In this document: in pieces, positions 18,641 through 28,963 of the stretch
How the letters are laid out: every line of letters begins with the position of its first letter
Position numbering within the stretch: position 1 is the stretch's first letter
From: an uncultured Alteromonadaceae bacterium
GTDB taxonomy: Bacteria; Pseudomonadota; Gammaproteobacteria; Enterobacterales; Alteromonadaceae
DNA length: 64,000 nucleotides
Direction of reading: 5' to 3'
NCBI GenBank assembly: GCA_938085045.1
Contig: CALKGI010000106.1
Location: forward strand, 1 to 64,000
Position numbers and translations under genes: made by a program
Notes under the pieces: model-generated
Seen by the model: the letters and a program-made list of their open reading frames with translations, nothing else
Told to the model about the DNA's origin: nothing
Databases searched by the model: none

Positions 18641-18727
18641 TCATCCGCCCAAAAATTTGGTAGATCTCCGGCAACGAATCACAATAAAAAATTAACGAAT
18701 ATAGTAACAACAGGTAGGACACAGTAA

Positions 18728-19186
18728 ATGTACCGGGGTGCGAGTTCAATTACCATTGACAGCAAAGGCCGTTTGGCAATACCGACTAAGTTTCGGGAGT
18801 TGCTGGTGGCTGAGTGTCAGGGTGAAATGATCTGCACGATCGACATTCATCAACCTTGTTTGTTGTTGTATCCGTTGACGGAATGGGAAGAAGTTGAAGC
18901 CAAGTTGCGCAAGCTGTCGAGCATGAATCCTCACGAACGCCGAGTACAACGGCTTTTGTTAGGACACGCCAGCGAATGTAAGCTTGACGGTAATGGCCGC
19001 ACGTTGATCTCTGGGCCATTACGAAATCACGCCAGCCTGCATAAGAATATTATGTTGGTAGGACAGTTAAATAAATTTGAGATTTGGGACGAGGCCACTT
19101 GGCAACAGCAAGTAGAGCAAGATATTGAACTCGAAAATGCCGGCGGCTTTGAATTAACCGAACGATTACAAGACTTTTCATTCTAA
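18728..19186 (+). CDS. mraZ: Transcriptional regulator MraZ
   Basis: 152 residues made of two tandem AbrB/SpoVT-like swapped-hairpin halves: [21 protein letters not shown] at the start and a second copy around [19 protein letters not shown]. MraZ forms ring-shaped multimers, binds GTGGG repeats and represses the dcw operon; in E. coli its excess is toxic and is countered by RsmH, encoded next. AGGTAGGA supplies the ribosome binding site. It is the first gene of the cluster, 88 bases after the last operator repeat. Confidence 0.98.
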   Translation: MYRGASSITIDSKGRLAIPTKFRELLVAECQGEMICTIDIHQPCLLLYPLTEWEEVEAKLRKLSSMNPHERRVQRLLLGHASECKLDGNGRTLISGPLRNHASLHKNIMLVGQLNKFEIWDEATWQQQVEQDIELENAGGFELTERLQDFSF

Positions 19187-19189
19187 ATT

Positions 19190-20125
19190 ATGCCAGATCA
19201 ATCAAAACATATTTCAGTTCTGCTGAAAGAAGCGGTCGACGCTCTTGATATAGCACCAGACGGTATATACGTCGATGGTACATTCGGACGCGGTGGGCAT
19301 TCACGTCAGGTTCTCGCTCAATTGAACGATAACGGTCGTTTGTATGCTATCGACAGAGACTTAAGGGCCATCGAAGAAGCTAAAAAATTGGCTGATGACT
19401 CTCGTTTTCATATTACGCACAGTGCTTTTTCTGAACTCGAAGCCGTAGCACAAGATCTACAGATCACCGAAAAAGTCGATGGTTTATTGTTAGACCTTGG
19501 CGTTTCTTCTCCGCAGTTAGATGAAGCCGAACGCGGTTTTAGTTTTATGCGTGACGGTCCGCTCGATATGCGAATGGACGTAACACGTGGACAAACTGCT
19601 GCACAGTGGTTAGCCGATGCCGATGTAGAAGACATCAGCTGGGTATTAAAAACCTTTGGCGAAGAAAAGTCTGGCTGGCGCATTGCCAATGCTATTGTTG
19701 CTGCTCGCGAAGAATCTCCCATCACTCGAACGGCTCAATTGGCTGCTTTGATTCAAACCGAAGCCCCTAAAATCAATGAGAAAAAACACCCTGCCACTCG
19801 CAGTTTTCAAGCCATTCGGATTTATATCAACAGCGAACTTGATGAGATTAAAAAAGCCCTTGAAGGTGCATTAAAGGTGCTTAAACCCGGCGGACGACTG
19901 GCGGTGATTAGTTTTCATTCGCTTGAAGATCGTATTGTTAAACAATTCATTAAGAAGCATTCAAAAGGTGCGCCTATCCCTAGAGGTTTGCCACTGCGTG
20001 ATGATCAAATAAATCTTGGTTTGAAGCTTAAGCAGGTTGGTAAGGCGATTAAACCTTCGAAAACCGAAATCCAAGAGAACGTACGTTGTCGTAGCTCTAT
20101 TTTACGTATCGCCGAGCGTTTGTGA
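19190..20125 (+). CDS. rsmH: 16S rRNA (cytosine-1402-N4) methyltransferase RsmH
   Basis: 311 residues, the usual length. [10 protein letters not shown] at the N terminus, SAM-binding [31 protein letters not shown], and the C-terminal [14 protein letters not shown] are all RsmH (MraW) signatures. It methylates N4 of C1402 in the decoding centre of 16S rRNA using S-adenosylmethionine. It begins three bases after the mraZ stop without an obvious ribosome binding site, suggesting coupled translation. Confidence 0.98.
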   Translation: MPDQSKHISVLLKEAVDALDIAPDGIYVDGTFGRGGHSRQVLAQLNDNGRLYAIDRDLRAIEEAKKLADDSRFHITHSAFSELEAVAQDLQITEKVDGLLLDLGVSSPQLDEAERGFSFMRDGPLDMRMDVTRGQTAAQWLADADVEDISWVLKTFGEEKSGWRIANAIVAAREESPITRTAQLAALIQTEAPKINEKKHPATRSFQAIRIYINSELDEIKKALEGALKVLKPGGRLAVISFHSLEDRIVKQFIKKHSKGAPIPRGLPLRDDQINLGLKLKQVGKAIKPSKTEIQENVRCRSSILRIAERL

Positions 20126-20127
20126 TC

Positions 20128-20448
20128 ATGGCTGATAAAAAACGTCAACCTAACCTGGCCAAAGAGATCTTTAATGATCTGTTTCGTCACAAGTTGGTGT
20201 TGGTGCTTATTTTGGTCAATGTGACAACGGCATTGTTTATTGTGCAATTTGCCCATATGAATCGACTGGCTTTTATCAAGCAAGACAAGCTGTTACAACA
20301 GCGCGATGATTTAGACCTACAATGGCGCCATCTTTTAATTGAACAGCGCACGCTGGCCGAACACAGCCGGATTGAGTCTATTGTTGGCGATAAATTGGGA
20401 CTTTACCGAGGCAAATTGGCCGATGAAGTTGTGGTGAATGTCCAATGA
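20128..20448 (+). CDS. ftsL: Cell division protein FtsL
   Basis: 106 residues from the ATG at 20128, two bases after the rsmH stop (an upstream GTG would overlap rsmH by 4 bases). A basic cytoplasmic N terminus, one membrane helix (LVLVLILVNVTTALFIVQFA) and a periplasmic coiled coil (QDKLLQQRDDLDLQWRHLLIEQRTLAEHSRIE). FtsL forms a complex with FtsB and FtsQ and activates FtsW/FtsI septal synthesis. Its sequence is poorly conserved, so the call rests on topology, size and position. Confidence 0.93.
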   Translation: MADKKRQPNLAKEIFNDLFRHKLVLVLILVNVTTALFIVQFAHMNRLAFIKQDKLLQQRDDLDLQWRHLLIEQRTLAEHSRIESIVGDKLGLYRGKLADEVVVNVQ

Positions 20449-22235
20449 GCAAAGTGACTGCAACGGCAAAAAGCTCTCGCAAGGGCGCTAAAAGAAACAC
20501 TGGCAACAAGGCGCCGAGCTTAACCACTTGGCGTTTTATGTTGGTACTGAGTTCAATCACCCTGATTTTTTGCGGGTTGGGCGCGCGAGCCGCATTTTTG
20601 CAAGTTTATGATTCTGATGATTTAACACGCCGTAGCGACAACCGTACCATTCGAACCAAATCAGAAGATGTTGAGCGGGGCATGATCCTTGACCGCAACG
20701 GCATTGAACTGGCGGTTAGTGTGCCGGTTCAGGCAATTTGGGCCGACCCTAAAACCATCGCTAAAGCCAGCAAAAAGGCCAATTTACCTGTCGAACTCGA
20801 CAAACGCTGGATGGCGTTAGCGGATGTGTTGCACATCAGCCGTGATCAGTTGTTTAAACGTGTCACGGCAAATCCCAACAAACAGTTTGTTTATCTTAAA
20901 CGTCAGGTTGAGCCAGCAATGGCCAGTTACGTTAAGAATTTGAAGATCCCTGGGGTTTATCAGCGCAAAGAATCTAAGCGTTATTATCCTAACGGCGAGA
21001 TAAGCGCCCATTTGGTTGGGTTCACCAACTTAGATGCTCAAGGTATTGATGGCATCGAAAAACTTTATAACAAGCAAATGGTCGGTACTGCGGGCAGTCG
21101 TAAAATTCGCAAAGACGCCAAGGGCCGTGAAATTGAGGTGATTGAAGAAGTTGAGCCGGTGGCCGGACAGTCACTGACTTTGAGCATCGACCAGCGCATA
21201 CAAGCTGTCGCTTACAAGGCAGTTAAATCGGCGGTGACCTCTTTTAACGCCACCTCTGGTTCGGCGGTAGTGGTTGATATTAAAACCGGCGAAGTATTGG
21301 CTTTGGTCAATAGCCCTTCTTATAACCCCAATAATCGCAGCGGCGTTCAAAGCCATCGATTTAGAAATCGAGCAGTGACTGATGTATTTGAACCGGGATC
21401 TATTTTAAAGCCAGTCGCGGTAATAAGTGCCTTGGAGTTTGGATCTTTTACAGCAGATGAAGAGATTAACACCTCTCCGGGTTACATGCGGGTTGGTGGA
21501 AAGCGGGTTCAAGATTCTCGCAACTATGGCAAGCTTGATATGCGCGGCATTTTACAGCATTCGAGTAACGTTGGGATCACCAAGTTGGCGTTGTCTATGC
21601 CCAAAGAGCATTTACTCGACACTTTTTATAACCTCGGATTTGGTGGCGATACCGGATTGGGCTTGATTGGCGAAAGTTCAGGAGTATTTGGTGACAGACG
21701 GCGCTGGTCTAAATTCGAATTGGCAACTTTGTCGTTTGGCTATGGTTTGTCGGTGACTACAGTGCAGTTGGCTAGAATGTACGCCACGCTCGGTAACGGC
21801 GGTGTTGCTTTGCCATTGACTATTTTAAAACAGACTACGCCTGTTGAAGGCGAGCAAATGATTTCTCGGCAAACGTCCAACACCCTGCTCGAAATGATGG
21901 AGTCAGTGCTCGAAAAAGATGGTACAGGTCAAAAAGCGGCAGTGCCGGGTTATCGAATTTCAGGTAAAACGGGTACATCTCGTATTGCCGTCAACGGCGG
22001 TTATGGCTCTGATTATGTCGGATCATTCGGTGGTATTGGTCCCGTGTCAGATCCTCGCATTGCTGTAGTGGTTTTAATTAACGACCCTGCCGGTGATTAT
22101 TTTTACGGAAACGATGTGGCAGGTCCTGCGTTTTCTACAATTATGGGTAATTCATTGCAAATGCTCAATATTCCGCCCGATGCAGACAATCACCACAATT
22201 CGGTGATTGCCGCACGTGGAGGCGAAAATGACTGA
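20445..22235 (+). CDS. ftsI: Septal peptidoglycan transpeptidase FtsI (PBP3)
   Basis: 596 residues: a basic N terminus and membrane helix (about 30-50), a dimerisation/pedestal domain (about 60-235), and a transpeptidase domain with SxxK in EPGSILKP (near 318), SSN (near 373) and KTGTS (near 508). It cross-links septal peptidoglycan and is the partner of the glycosyltransferase FtsW. The ATG overlaps the ftsL stop by four bases. No unusual insertions seen; the length is close to E. coli FtsI (588). Confidence 0.98.
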   Translation: MSKVTATAKSSRKGAKRNTGNKAPSLTTWRFMLVLSSITLIFCGLGARAAFLQVYDSDDLTRRSDNRTIRTKSEDVERGMILDRNGIELAVSVPVQAIWADPKTIAKASKKANLPVELDKRWMALADVLHISRDQLFKRVTANPNKQFVYLKRQVEPAMASYVKNLKIPGVYQRKESKRYYPNGEISAHLVGFTNLDAQGIDGIEKLYNKQMVGTAGSRKIRKDAKGREIEVIEEVEPVAGQSLTLSIDQRIQAVAYKAVKSAVTSFNATSGSAVVVDIKTGEVLALVNSPSYNPNNRSGVQSHRFRNRAVTDVFEPGSILKPVAVISALEFGSFTADEEINTSPGYMRVGGKRVQDSRNYGKLDMRGILQHSSNVGITKLALSMPKEHLLDTFYNLGFGGDTGLGLIGESSGVFGDRRRWSKFELATLSFGYGLSVTTVQLARMYATLGNGGVALPLTILKQTTPVEGEQMISRQTSNTLLEMMESVLEKDGTGQKAAVPGYRISGKTGTSRIAVNGGYGSDYVGSFGGIGPVSDPRIAVVVLINDPAGDYFYGNDVAGPAFSTIMGNSLQMLNIPPDADNHHNSVIAARGGEND

Positions 22236-23754
22236 TTTGCAAGCTTGGTTGATGCCATTTGGCGTTGATGCGCCAGCGATTAATGTTAAAGGCGTTAAAG
22301 CCGATAGCCGCGAAATTACACCGGGTGACGTGTTTATTGCTACCAAAGGCATTTTTCAAAACGGCGTGATCTTTATCGACAGCGCGATTAAAAATGGTGC
22401 AGTGGCAGTTTTAGTCGACAGTCTATTTGCTAACGAGCGAACAGATGTGATTGGTGTTGATAATTTATCCGCCGTTTTGCCTAAATTACTGGCGGCGTTT
22501 TATCACAAGGGTAACAACATTCATAAGATTGGTATTACTGGCACCAATGGTAAAACCACCATTTCTCAATTGATTGCCCAATTGGGCAAACAGATAACAC
22601 AAAAAGTGTCGGTGATTGGCACCCTAGGCGCGGGCACGCTAGATAACTTAGTGAATATCAACAATATCAAACCGGGCCTTGCTAGCAATACTACGCCGGG
22701 TCTTGCTAATAACTATCGATTGTTTGATGAGTTTGCCCAAGATGGCAGCCAGTTTGTGGCAATGGAAGTCAGCTCAGAAGGGCAGGCTCAAGGGCGAGTT
22801 AGCGGTATTGAATTTGATTGTGTGGTGTTTAGCAACTTAACTCGCGACCACCTTGATTATCACGGTACGCTCGACAATTATGCCCAAGCCAAAAAAGCGT
22901 TGTTCGACAGCAATCCGTCGGCCACTACCGTGGTCAATATTGACGATGACACAGGTTGTGATTGGTTTGAACAATGGCATGACACACGCAATGTGATTGC
23001 GGTGGGCGCTTATGACGAAAAATACGCAAAGTTTAATCATGTAATGTTCGATGATGTTCAATACACACCTAAGGGTCTGGCATTTACGTTACGTAGCAGT
23101 TGGGGTCAAACAGTGGTGCTCAGTCCACTGTTTGGCCATTTTAATTTAACTAATTTGGTGTCGGCGATTGGCGTTTTGCTGTCATTTGGCATCAAGTTGG
23201 CTGAGTTAACCGATGCAGTCGCCCATATTCAAGCAGTACCGGGGCGAATGGAACAATTTGCTGCCGACAAAGCGATTGCCATTGTTGATTATGCCCATAC
23301 GCCAGATGCTTTGTCGCAAGCTTTACAGGCGCTGAAAAATCATGTTGAAGGTCAACTATGGTGTATTTTTGGTTGTGGTGGCGATAGAGATCAAGGCAAA
23401 AGGCCGTTGATGGGCAAAATGGCTGAGTTGCACGCCGATAATATTGTGATCACCAATGACAACCCTCGTCACGAAGCGCCCGAACAAATCATCAGTGATA
23501 TTTGTGCAGGTTTAAGCAACCCAGATTTGGTTTGCATTGAAATGAATAGAAAGCAGGCCATTAGCACTACGCTGGCGAAGGCAAAAATGGGTGATATTGT
23601 GTTAATTGCCGGAAAAGGCCACGAAGCCTATCAGGTGTTTGGCGATGATGTGATTGATTACGACGAGCGTACTTTTGTACGTGAGTGTGCTTTGGCTTTA
23701 CAAACCGATGCTTTAGCAAAAAGCAGCTCAATGAACGAGGAAACCGTTTCATGA
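22228..23754 (+). CDS. murE: UDP-MurNAc-L-Ala-D-Glu:meso-diaminopimelate ligase MurE
   Basis: 508 residues from the ATG at 22228, which has GTGGAGG upstream and overlaps ftsI by 8 bases. ATP-binding GITGTNGKTT, the central Mur ligase domain, and DNPRHEAP near residue 411, the motif associated with meso-diaminopimelate rather than lysine specificity. It adds the third amino acid to the peptidoglycan stem in the cytoplasm. The in-frame region upstream of 22228 is within ftsI and is not used. Confidence 0.97.
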   Translation: MTDLQAWLMPFGVDAPAINVKGVKADSREITPGDVFIATKGIFQNGVIFIDSAIKNGAVAVLVDSLFANERTDVIGVDNLSAVLPKLLAAFYHKGNNIHKIGITGTNGKTTISQLIAQLGKQITQKVSVIGTLGAGTLDNLVNINNIKPGLASNTTPGLANNYRLFDEFAQDGSQFVAMEVSSEGQAQGRVSGIEFDCVVFSNLTRDHLDYHGTLDNYAQAKKALFDSNPSATTVVNIDDDTGCDWFEQWHDTRNVIAVGAYDEKYAKFNHVMFDDVQYTPKGLAFTLRSSWGQTVVLSPLFGHFNLTNLVSAIGVLLSFGIKLAELTDAVAHIQAVPGRMEQFAADKAIAIVDYAHTPDALSQALQALKNHVEGQLWCIFGCGGDRDQGKRPLMGKMAELHADNIVITNDNPRHEAPEQIISDICAGLSNPDLVCIEMNRKQAISTTLAKAKMGDIVLIAGKGHEAYQVFGDDVIDYDERTFVRECALALQTDALAKSSSMNEETVS

Positions 23755-25160
23755 TCAAAGTGAGTACCCAATGGATTTGCAAGGCGCTGTCGGCACAGAT
23801 GGTTGGCGATGCACTAGACATCGACAAGGTCAGTACTGACACTCGTCATATTGAACCCGGGGCGTTGTTTATTGCCCTGCGCGGACCAAACTTTGACGGG
23901 CACTTGTTTGTTGAACAGGCCATAGAAAAAGGCGCAGCAGCGATTGTGGTCGACCATCAGTTAGATGTTGATGTCACTCAAATAGTGGTTAAAGACACCA
24001 CCGAGGCGCTTGGGGCATTGGGCGCGGCAGTTAAAGCAACAGTCAATCCAAAGACCATTGGCATTACAGGCAGCGTTGGCAAAACAACGGTTAAAGAAAT
24101 GACGGCAGCGATTGTGTCGCGTCTTGGCACGGTGCTGGCCACCAAAGGTAATTTCAATAACGAAATTGGTGTGCCACTGACTTTGCTCAGACTTGAACCG
24201 CAACACGAGTATGCAGTAATAGAATTGGGTGCTAATCATCCGGGCGAGATTGCCCGCACCACCACATTGGCTAAGCCCGATGTGTGCATGATAAACAATG
24301 TCGCCGAAGCCCATTTAGAAGGTTTTGTTGACCTTTATGGGGTGGCACGTGCCAAAGGCGAAATTTTCACTCATTCAGAAGATGATTCAATTGCGGTGGT
24401 TAATCTTGACTGTAACTACTGCGATTATTGGCTACGTAAACTCAAAGACCGCCCGGTAAAAAGCTTTGCTATGAGTGGCGATAAAGATGTAGACGTGTGG
24501 GTCGACAATATTCGCCTTGATGAATATGGTTGCGCAACCTTTGATTTGTATCGCAAAACGAAAGAGGGTACGGAGCAGGTTGAAGTACAACTTAGCGTGC
24601 CTGGTATGCACAACGTAAATAACGCTTTAGCATCGGCCAGTGTTTGTATGAGCTTAGGTGCAACAATGCAAGATGTCAGCGAAGGATTGCAACAAATGCA
24701 GCCAGTGGTTGGCCGAGTAAATCTGATTAAGATTAAGCCAAATTTGACTGTTATTGATGATACCTACAATGCCAATGTTGAGTCGGCCAAAGCGGCCATA
24801 GATTTATTGCTAGAAACTGCCGGACTGAAAATGTTGGTACTGGGTGACATGGCCGAATTGGGCCTTAATGCTCGGGTTTATCACGAAGAGGTGGGCATTT
24901 ACGCCAAAGAACGCGGCATCGACCGATTGTTTACACTTGGCGTACTGTCACAAAATGCCAGTGAAATGTTCAATGGCGACGGCAAGCATTTTTCGTCCAG
25001 AACACAGCTAATGCAGCACTTATGCGAAACAGTCGATGAAGCAAATCAAACAGTTACAGTGCTAGTAAAAGGCTCTCGCAGTGCCAAAATGGAGCTGGTC
25101 GTCAAAGCACTAGTTGATAATTATGATACAACGCAACAAAATCCAAGGGAGGCCAGCTAA
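23751..25160 (+). CDS. murF: UDP-MurNAc-tripeptide:D-Ala-D-Ala ligase MurF
   Basis: 469 residues from the ATG at 23751, overlapping the murE stop as ATGA; the longer open frame runs back into murE and is not real. [14 protein letters not shown] is the ATP-binding loop, with [11 protein letters not shown] and [10 protein letters not shown] typical for MurF, and [18 protein letters not shown] in the C-terminal domain. It adds D-Ala-D-Ala to complete the pentapeptide stem. Confidence 0.97.
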   Translation: MIKVSTQWICKALSAQMVGDALDIDKVSTDTRHIEPGALFIALRGPNFDGHLFVEQAIEKGAAAIVVDHQLDVDVTQIVVKDTTEALGALGAAVKATVNPKTIGITGSVGKTTVKEMTAAIVSRLGTVLATKGNFNNEIGVPLTLLRLEPQHEYAVIELGANHPGEIARTTTLAKPDVCMINNVAEAHLEGFVDLYGVARAKGEIFTHSEDDSIAVVNLDCNYCDYWLRKLKDRPVKSFAMSGDKDVDVWVDNIRLDEYGCATFDLYRKTKEGTEQVEVQLSVPGMHNVNNALASASVCMSLGATMQDVSEGLQQMQPVVGRVNLIKIKPNLTVIDDTYNANVESAKAAIDLLLETAGLKMLVLGDMAELGLNARVYHEEVGIYAKERGIDRLFTLGVLSQNASEMFNGDGKHFSSRTQLMQHLCETVDEANQTVTVLVKGSRSAKMELVVKALVDNYDTTQQNPREAS

Positions 25161-26242
25161 TGTTGGTTTGGCTGACAGAATATCTAACCCAATATTACAG
25201 TGCGTTTAACGTATTTTCATATTTGACCCTGCGGGCGATTTTGTCGGTATTGACGGCATTGTTTATCTCATTATTTTGGGGCCCTAAACTTATCCGCAAG
25301 TTGCAAAAAATGCAGATAGGTCAAACCGTTCGTGACGATGGACCACAAAGCCATTTGTCAAAGTCGGGCACACCGACCATGGGTGGTTTGTTGATTTTGG
25401 CGGGTATCGTCATTAGTGCCTTATTGTGGGCTGATTTATCGAATAAATATGTGTGGGTCACCCTGTTTGTCGTGATCAGCTATGGTGTTATTGGGTTTGT
25501 TGATGACTATCGAAAGGTGATTCGTAAAGACCCTAAGGGTTTGATTGCTAAGTGGAAATACTTTTGGCAATCGGTGGTGGCATTAATTGTGGCGTTTGGT
25601 TTGTTTTACACCCGTCAACATGAAGCTGAAACCATGCTGTTGGTGCCATTTTTCAAAGATGTGATGCCGCAAATGGGCATGTTATTCATTTTGATGACCT
25701 ATTTTGTCATCGTCGGCACCAGTAACGCGGTCAACCTGACCGATGGACTCGACGGTTTGGCCATAGTGCCGACCATTATGGTGGCCGGGGCGTTGGCGTT
25801 GTTTGCCTATGTCAGTAGCCATGTGAATTTTTCGGATTATTTGAATATACCGTATCTGCCGTTGGCCTCAGAGTTGGTGATAGTGTGCACCGCAATCGTT
25901 GGGGCAGGACTCGGCTTTTTATGGTTCAACACCTACCCGGCCCAAGTATTTATGGGCGATGTAGGCAGTTTAGCGCTTGGTGCTGCACTGGGCGTTATTG
26001 CTGTATTGGTAAGACAAGAATTGGTGTTGTTTATTATGGGCGGCGTTTTTGTCATCGAAACTGTTTCGGTGATTTTGCAGGTCGGCTCATACAAGTTACG
26101 GGGCACGCGAGTTTTTCGCATGGCACCGATACATCACCATTACGAATTAAAAGGATGGCCTGAACCCCGCGTGATTGTGCGGTTTTGGATCATCTCGTTA
26201 ATTTTGGTATTAATCGGATTGGCAACTTTGAAGATCAGATAA
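25160..26242 (+). CDS. mraY: Phospho-N-acetylmuramoyl-pentapeptide transferase MraY
   Basis: 360 residues with about ten membrane helices, the same length as the E. coli enzyme. [17 protein letters not shown] with the catalytic Asp pair, [22 protein letters not shown] and the [11 protein letters not shown] loop are all MraY hallmarks. It transfers phospho-MurNAc-pentapeptide to undecaprenyl phosphate, making lipid I. It overlaps murF by one base (TAATG), preceded by AAGGGAGG. Confidence 0.98.
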   Translation: MLVWLTEYLTQYYSAFNVFSYLTLRAILSVLTALFISLFWGPKLIRKLQKMQIGQTVRDDGPQSHLSKSGTPTMGGLLILAGIVISALLWADLSNKYVWVTLFVVISYGVIGFVDDYRKVIRKDPKGLIAKWKYFWQSVVALIVAFGLFYTRQHEAETMLLVPFFKDVMPQMGMLFILMTYFVIVGTSNAVNLTDGLDGLAIVPTIMVAGALALFAYVSSHVNFSDYLNIPYLPLASELVIVCTAIVGAGLGFLWFNTYPAQVFMGDVGSLALGAALGVIAVLVRQELVLFIMGGVFVIETVSVILQVGSYKLRGTRVFRMAPIHHHYELKGWPEPRVIVRFWIISLILVLIGLATLKIR

Positions 26243-27564
26243 TGAGTTATATCGATACGCTGGCAAATAAAAAGATAGCAATACTGGGACTGGGTGTCTC
26301 AGGGTTATCTTGCGTGTCGTTTTTGACCAAATTTCGCATAGTGCCTTTTGTTATGGACAACAACCTTGACTCTAAAGGTGTTAAACACGTAAAACTCAAG
26401 TGGCCAAAAATCGCTGTTTATCAGATGGATGACCAGATGATGTTTACCGCCGACATGCTGATTATCAGCCCCGGTATTGCATTGTCGACGCCTGCCTTGG
26501 TTGAAGCCAAAAAACGCGGCATTGAGATCATCGGTGATGTTGAATTATTTGCCCGCATTAATCAAAAACCGGTGATAGCGATTACTGGCTCTAACGGTAA
26601 AACAACCGTGACTCAACTCGTGACCCAGCTGTTAAATGATGCAGGTTATCATGCGGTTTATGGTGGCAACATTGGCGTGCCAGTGCTCGATTTACTAGCC
26701 AAACCTTTTGATGTTGCTGTGCTTGAATTATCAAGTTTTCAGCTCGAAACCACCGACAGTTTACAAGCCAAAACGGCAACAATACTGAACTTAGTTGAAG
26801 ACCACATGGACCGTTACGACTCGTTTGATGGTTATGTTGATGCCAAACAAAAAATTTATGCCGATTGCGAAACTGCGGTTTATAACCGTTTAGATGCCAG
26901 AACTAAACCGCTGCAAGAGGTTGTTTGCTCTTTCGGCTTGGATGCTCCAGCCAAAATTGATGTAGGCATAAAGGACAGTCACTTTAGCGATGGCGATAAG
27001 AAACTATGCCCGCTTGATTCGCTCGAATTGGTTGGACAGCACAATGTACTCAATGCTTTAGCCGCCATTGCGTTGGTTAAACCATTTAAAGTCGACGCCT
27101 CGGTAATTGAACAAACATTTAAACAGTTCAATGGGTTACCCCATCGCTGTGAACGAGTGACTGGCACAGGCAAAGTACAATGGATTAACGACTCAAAAGC
27201 GACCAATGTTGGCGCAACTGTTGCGGCATTACAGGGCATTAAACCGTTGTGCAAAGGTCATTTAATTTTGATTGCTGGTGGCGTAGGCAAAGACGCTGAC
27301 TTTATGCCTTTACAACAGGCACTGAACGAACATGTCGACCATTTGATTACTTTTGGACAAGACGGCGACCAAATTGCCAAGCTCGTTGGGCAATCGCAAA
27401 GTGCTACATCGTTAGATGATGCAGTGAACAAAGCGCATAAACTTGCCATCGATGACGATTGTGTTTTGTTGTCACCCGCATGTGCCAGTTTTGACATGTT
27501 TGCCAGTTTTGAAGCCCGTGGAACGCGTTTTATCGCGTTGGCGCAGGAGGCTTATCATGTCTGA
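26242..27564 (+). CDS. murD: UDP-MurNAc-L-Ala:D-glutamate ligase MurD
   Basis: 440 residues from the ATG at 26242, which overlaps the mraY stop by one base (TAATG); the open frame upstream lies inside mraY. AILGLGVSGLS is the N-terminal nucleotide-like fold, AITGSNGKTTVTQL the ATP loop, and HRCERV, INDSKATN the C-terminal signatures. It adds D-glutamate to UDP-MurNAc-L-Ala. Confidence 0.97.
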   Translation: MSYIDTLANKKIAILGLGVSGLSCVSFLTKFRIVPFVMDNNLDSKGVKHVKLKWPKIAVYQMDDQMMFTADMLIISPGIALSTPALVEAKKRGIEIIGDVELFARINQKPVIAITGSNGKTTVTQLVTQLLNDAGYHAVYGGNIGVPVLDLLAKPFDVAVLELSSFQLETTDSLQAKTATILNLVEDHMDRYDSFDGYVDAKQKIYADCETAVYNRLDARTKPLQEVVCSFGLDAPAKIDVGIKDSHFSDGDKKLCPLDSLELVGQHNVLNALAAIALVKPFKVDASVIEQTFKQFNGLPHRCERVTGTGKVQWINDSKATNVGATVAALQGIKPLCKGHLILIAGGVGKDADFMPLQQALNEHVDHLITFGQDGDQIAKLVGQSQSATSLDDAVNKAHKLAIDDDCVLLSPACASFDMFASFEARGTRFIALAQEAYHV

Positions 27565-28963
27565 AGTTGTGATTGATGATGACCTAATTAACGACTTAAT
27601 CGATGATGAATTGCGCGATGAGCGTTTGCCGGGTGAAGAGATACAAATAGATGAGCCTGATGTTGATGAGGCGGGTTTAGATGAGCAAACAAAACCTAAA
27701 GCCAAAGTAAGTAAAAGAAAACCGAAGGTAAAAAAGGCAGATAAACCTGAAGCTGGCGAAGCAACCGACGCACACAAACAAACATCATTCGATTTTGGCG
27801 CATTCTTGACCGACACCTTAGGTTGGAAACCTGCGCCTACAGCAGTATTTGACCGAGTGTTGGTATTAACGGTGTTCATGTTAGTGGCCTTTGGTTTTGT
27901 GATGATAAGTTCAGCATCAATGCCAGTGGCAGAACGCATAAATGGCAATCAATACCACTTCATTATTCGCCATGGTATTTACATTTGTTTGGCGTTGATT
28001 GCAGCAATAGTGACGTTACAACTGCCAATGGATAAGTGGCAAAAGTACAACGGTGTGTTGTTGGGGTTATCAATCGCGCTGTTGGTGATAGTGCTTATTG
28101 TTGGCAAAACCGTTAACGGCGCTACCCGCTGGATTGTCGTCGGGCCAATTACCATTCAGGCGGCAGAGCCTGCAAAACTGTTTTTCTTTGCCTATTTGGC
28201 CAGTTATTTGGTGCGCAAACATGATGAAGTGCAAGAACACTTTAAAGGTTTTGTAAAACCGCTGTTGGTGTTTTTTGTGGCAGCCATTTTACTGCTTAAC
28301 CAGCCTGATTTAGGCACCGTGGTGGTGATGTTTATTACCACCTTGAGCTTATTGTTTTTGGCAGGCGCAAAACTGTGGCAGTTCTTTGGCTTGATCATCA
28401 CAGGTATGGCGTCTTTGGTGACATTAATCATTATTGAGCCGTATCGTATGGCGCGAGTAACCTCGTTTATGGATCCGTGGCAAGACCCGTTTGGTAAGGG
28501 TTATCAGCTGACACAGTCATTAATGGCCTATGGTCGCGGCGATATGTTCGGACAGGGGCTTGGCAACAGCGTACAGAAATTAGAATATTTGCCTGAGGCG
28601 CACACCGACTTTGTGATGGCTGTATTAGCCGAAGAGTTGGGTTTGATGGGCGTTTTGTCGATTTTAACCTTGCTGTTAATTGTGGTTTTTAAAGCCATGT
28701 TAATCGGCAAAAAAGCATTGGAACAAGGTAAAGCATTTGAAGGCTTTTTTGCCATGGCAATCGGTGTGTGGTTTAGCTTTCAAACCATGGTCAACGTTGG
28801 TGCAAGCGCAGGCATATTGCCTACAAAAGGTTTAACGTTTCCGCTGGTGAGCTATGGCGGCAGTAGTTTGATTATTATGTTTATCGCGGTGTCTGTGCTG
28901 CTTCGAATCGACCATGAGATACGAATGACGACGACTCATACCACCCGAAGAGGTGCTTTGTGA
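27557..28963 (+). CDS. ftsW: Septal peptidoglycan glycosyltransferase FtsW with long charged N terminus
   Basis: 468 residues from the ATG at 27557 (CAGGAGGC upstream; 8-base overlap with murD). A SEDS protein with about ten membrane helices: RWIVVGPITIQAAEPAK, QPDLGTVVV, and GQGLGNSVQKLEYLPEAHTDFVMAV carry the conserved residues. It polymerises lipid II at the septum with FtsI. Unusual is a cytoplasmic N-terminal region of about 95 residues that is first very acidic (DDDLINDLIDDEL) and then Lys-rich (KPKAKVSKRKPKVKKADK); in E. coli this part is about 45 residues. Confidence 0.97.
   Translation: MSEVVIDDDLINDLIDDELRDERLPGEEIQIDEPDVDEAGLDEQTKPKAKVSKRKPKVKKADKPEAGEATDAHKQTSFDFGAFLTDTLGWKPAPTAVFDRVLVLTVFMLVAFGFVMISSASMPVAERINGNQYHFIIRHGIYICLALIAAIVTLQLPMDKWQKYNGVLLGLSIALLVIVLIVGKTVNGATRWIVVGPITIQAAEPAKLFFFAYLASYLVRKHDEVQEHFKGFVKPLLVFFVAAILLLNQPDLGTVVVMFITTLSLLFLAGAKLWQFFGLIITGMASLVTLIIIEPYRMARVTSFMDPWQDPFGKGYQLTQSLMAYGRGDMFGQGLGNSVQKLEYLPEAHTDFVMAVLAEELGLMGVLSILTLLLIVVFKAMLIGKKALEQGKAFEGFFAMAIGVWFSFQTMVNVGASAGILPTKGLTFPLVSYGGSSLIIMFIAVSVLLRIDHEIRMTTTHTTRRGAL

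Larger units (their letters stand above)
18048..18727. other. 680-base intergenic region upstream of the dcw cluster
   Basis: No convincing gene. It contains a cluster of five GATC sites (18209-18264), a reverse-oriented pair of GTGGG repeats (18493-18507), the mraZ promoter (18579-18608) and the MraZ operator (18616-18640). The first 160 bases and the stretch 18270-18480 are AT-rich and show nothing else I can name. Confidence 0.8.
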
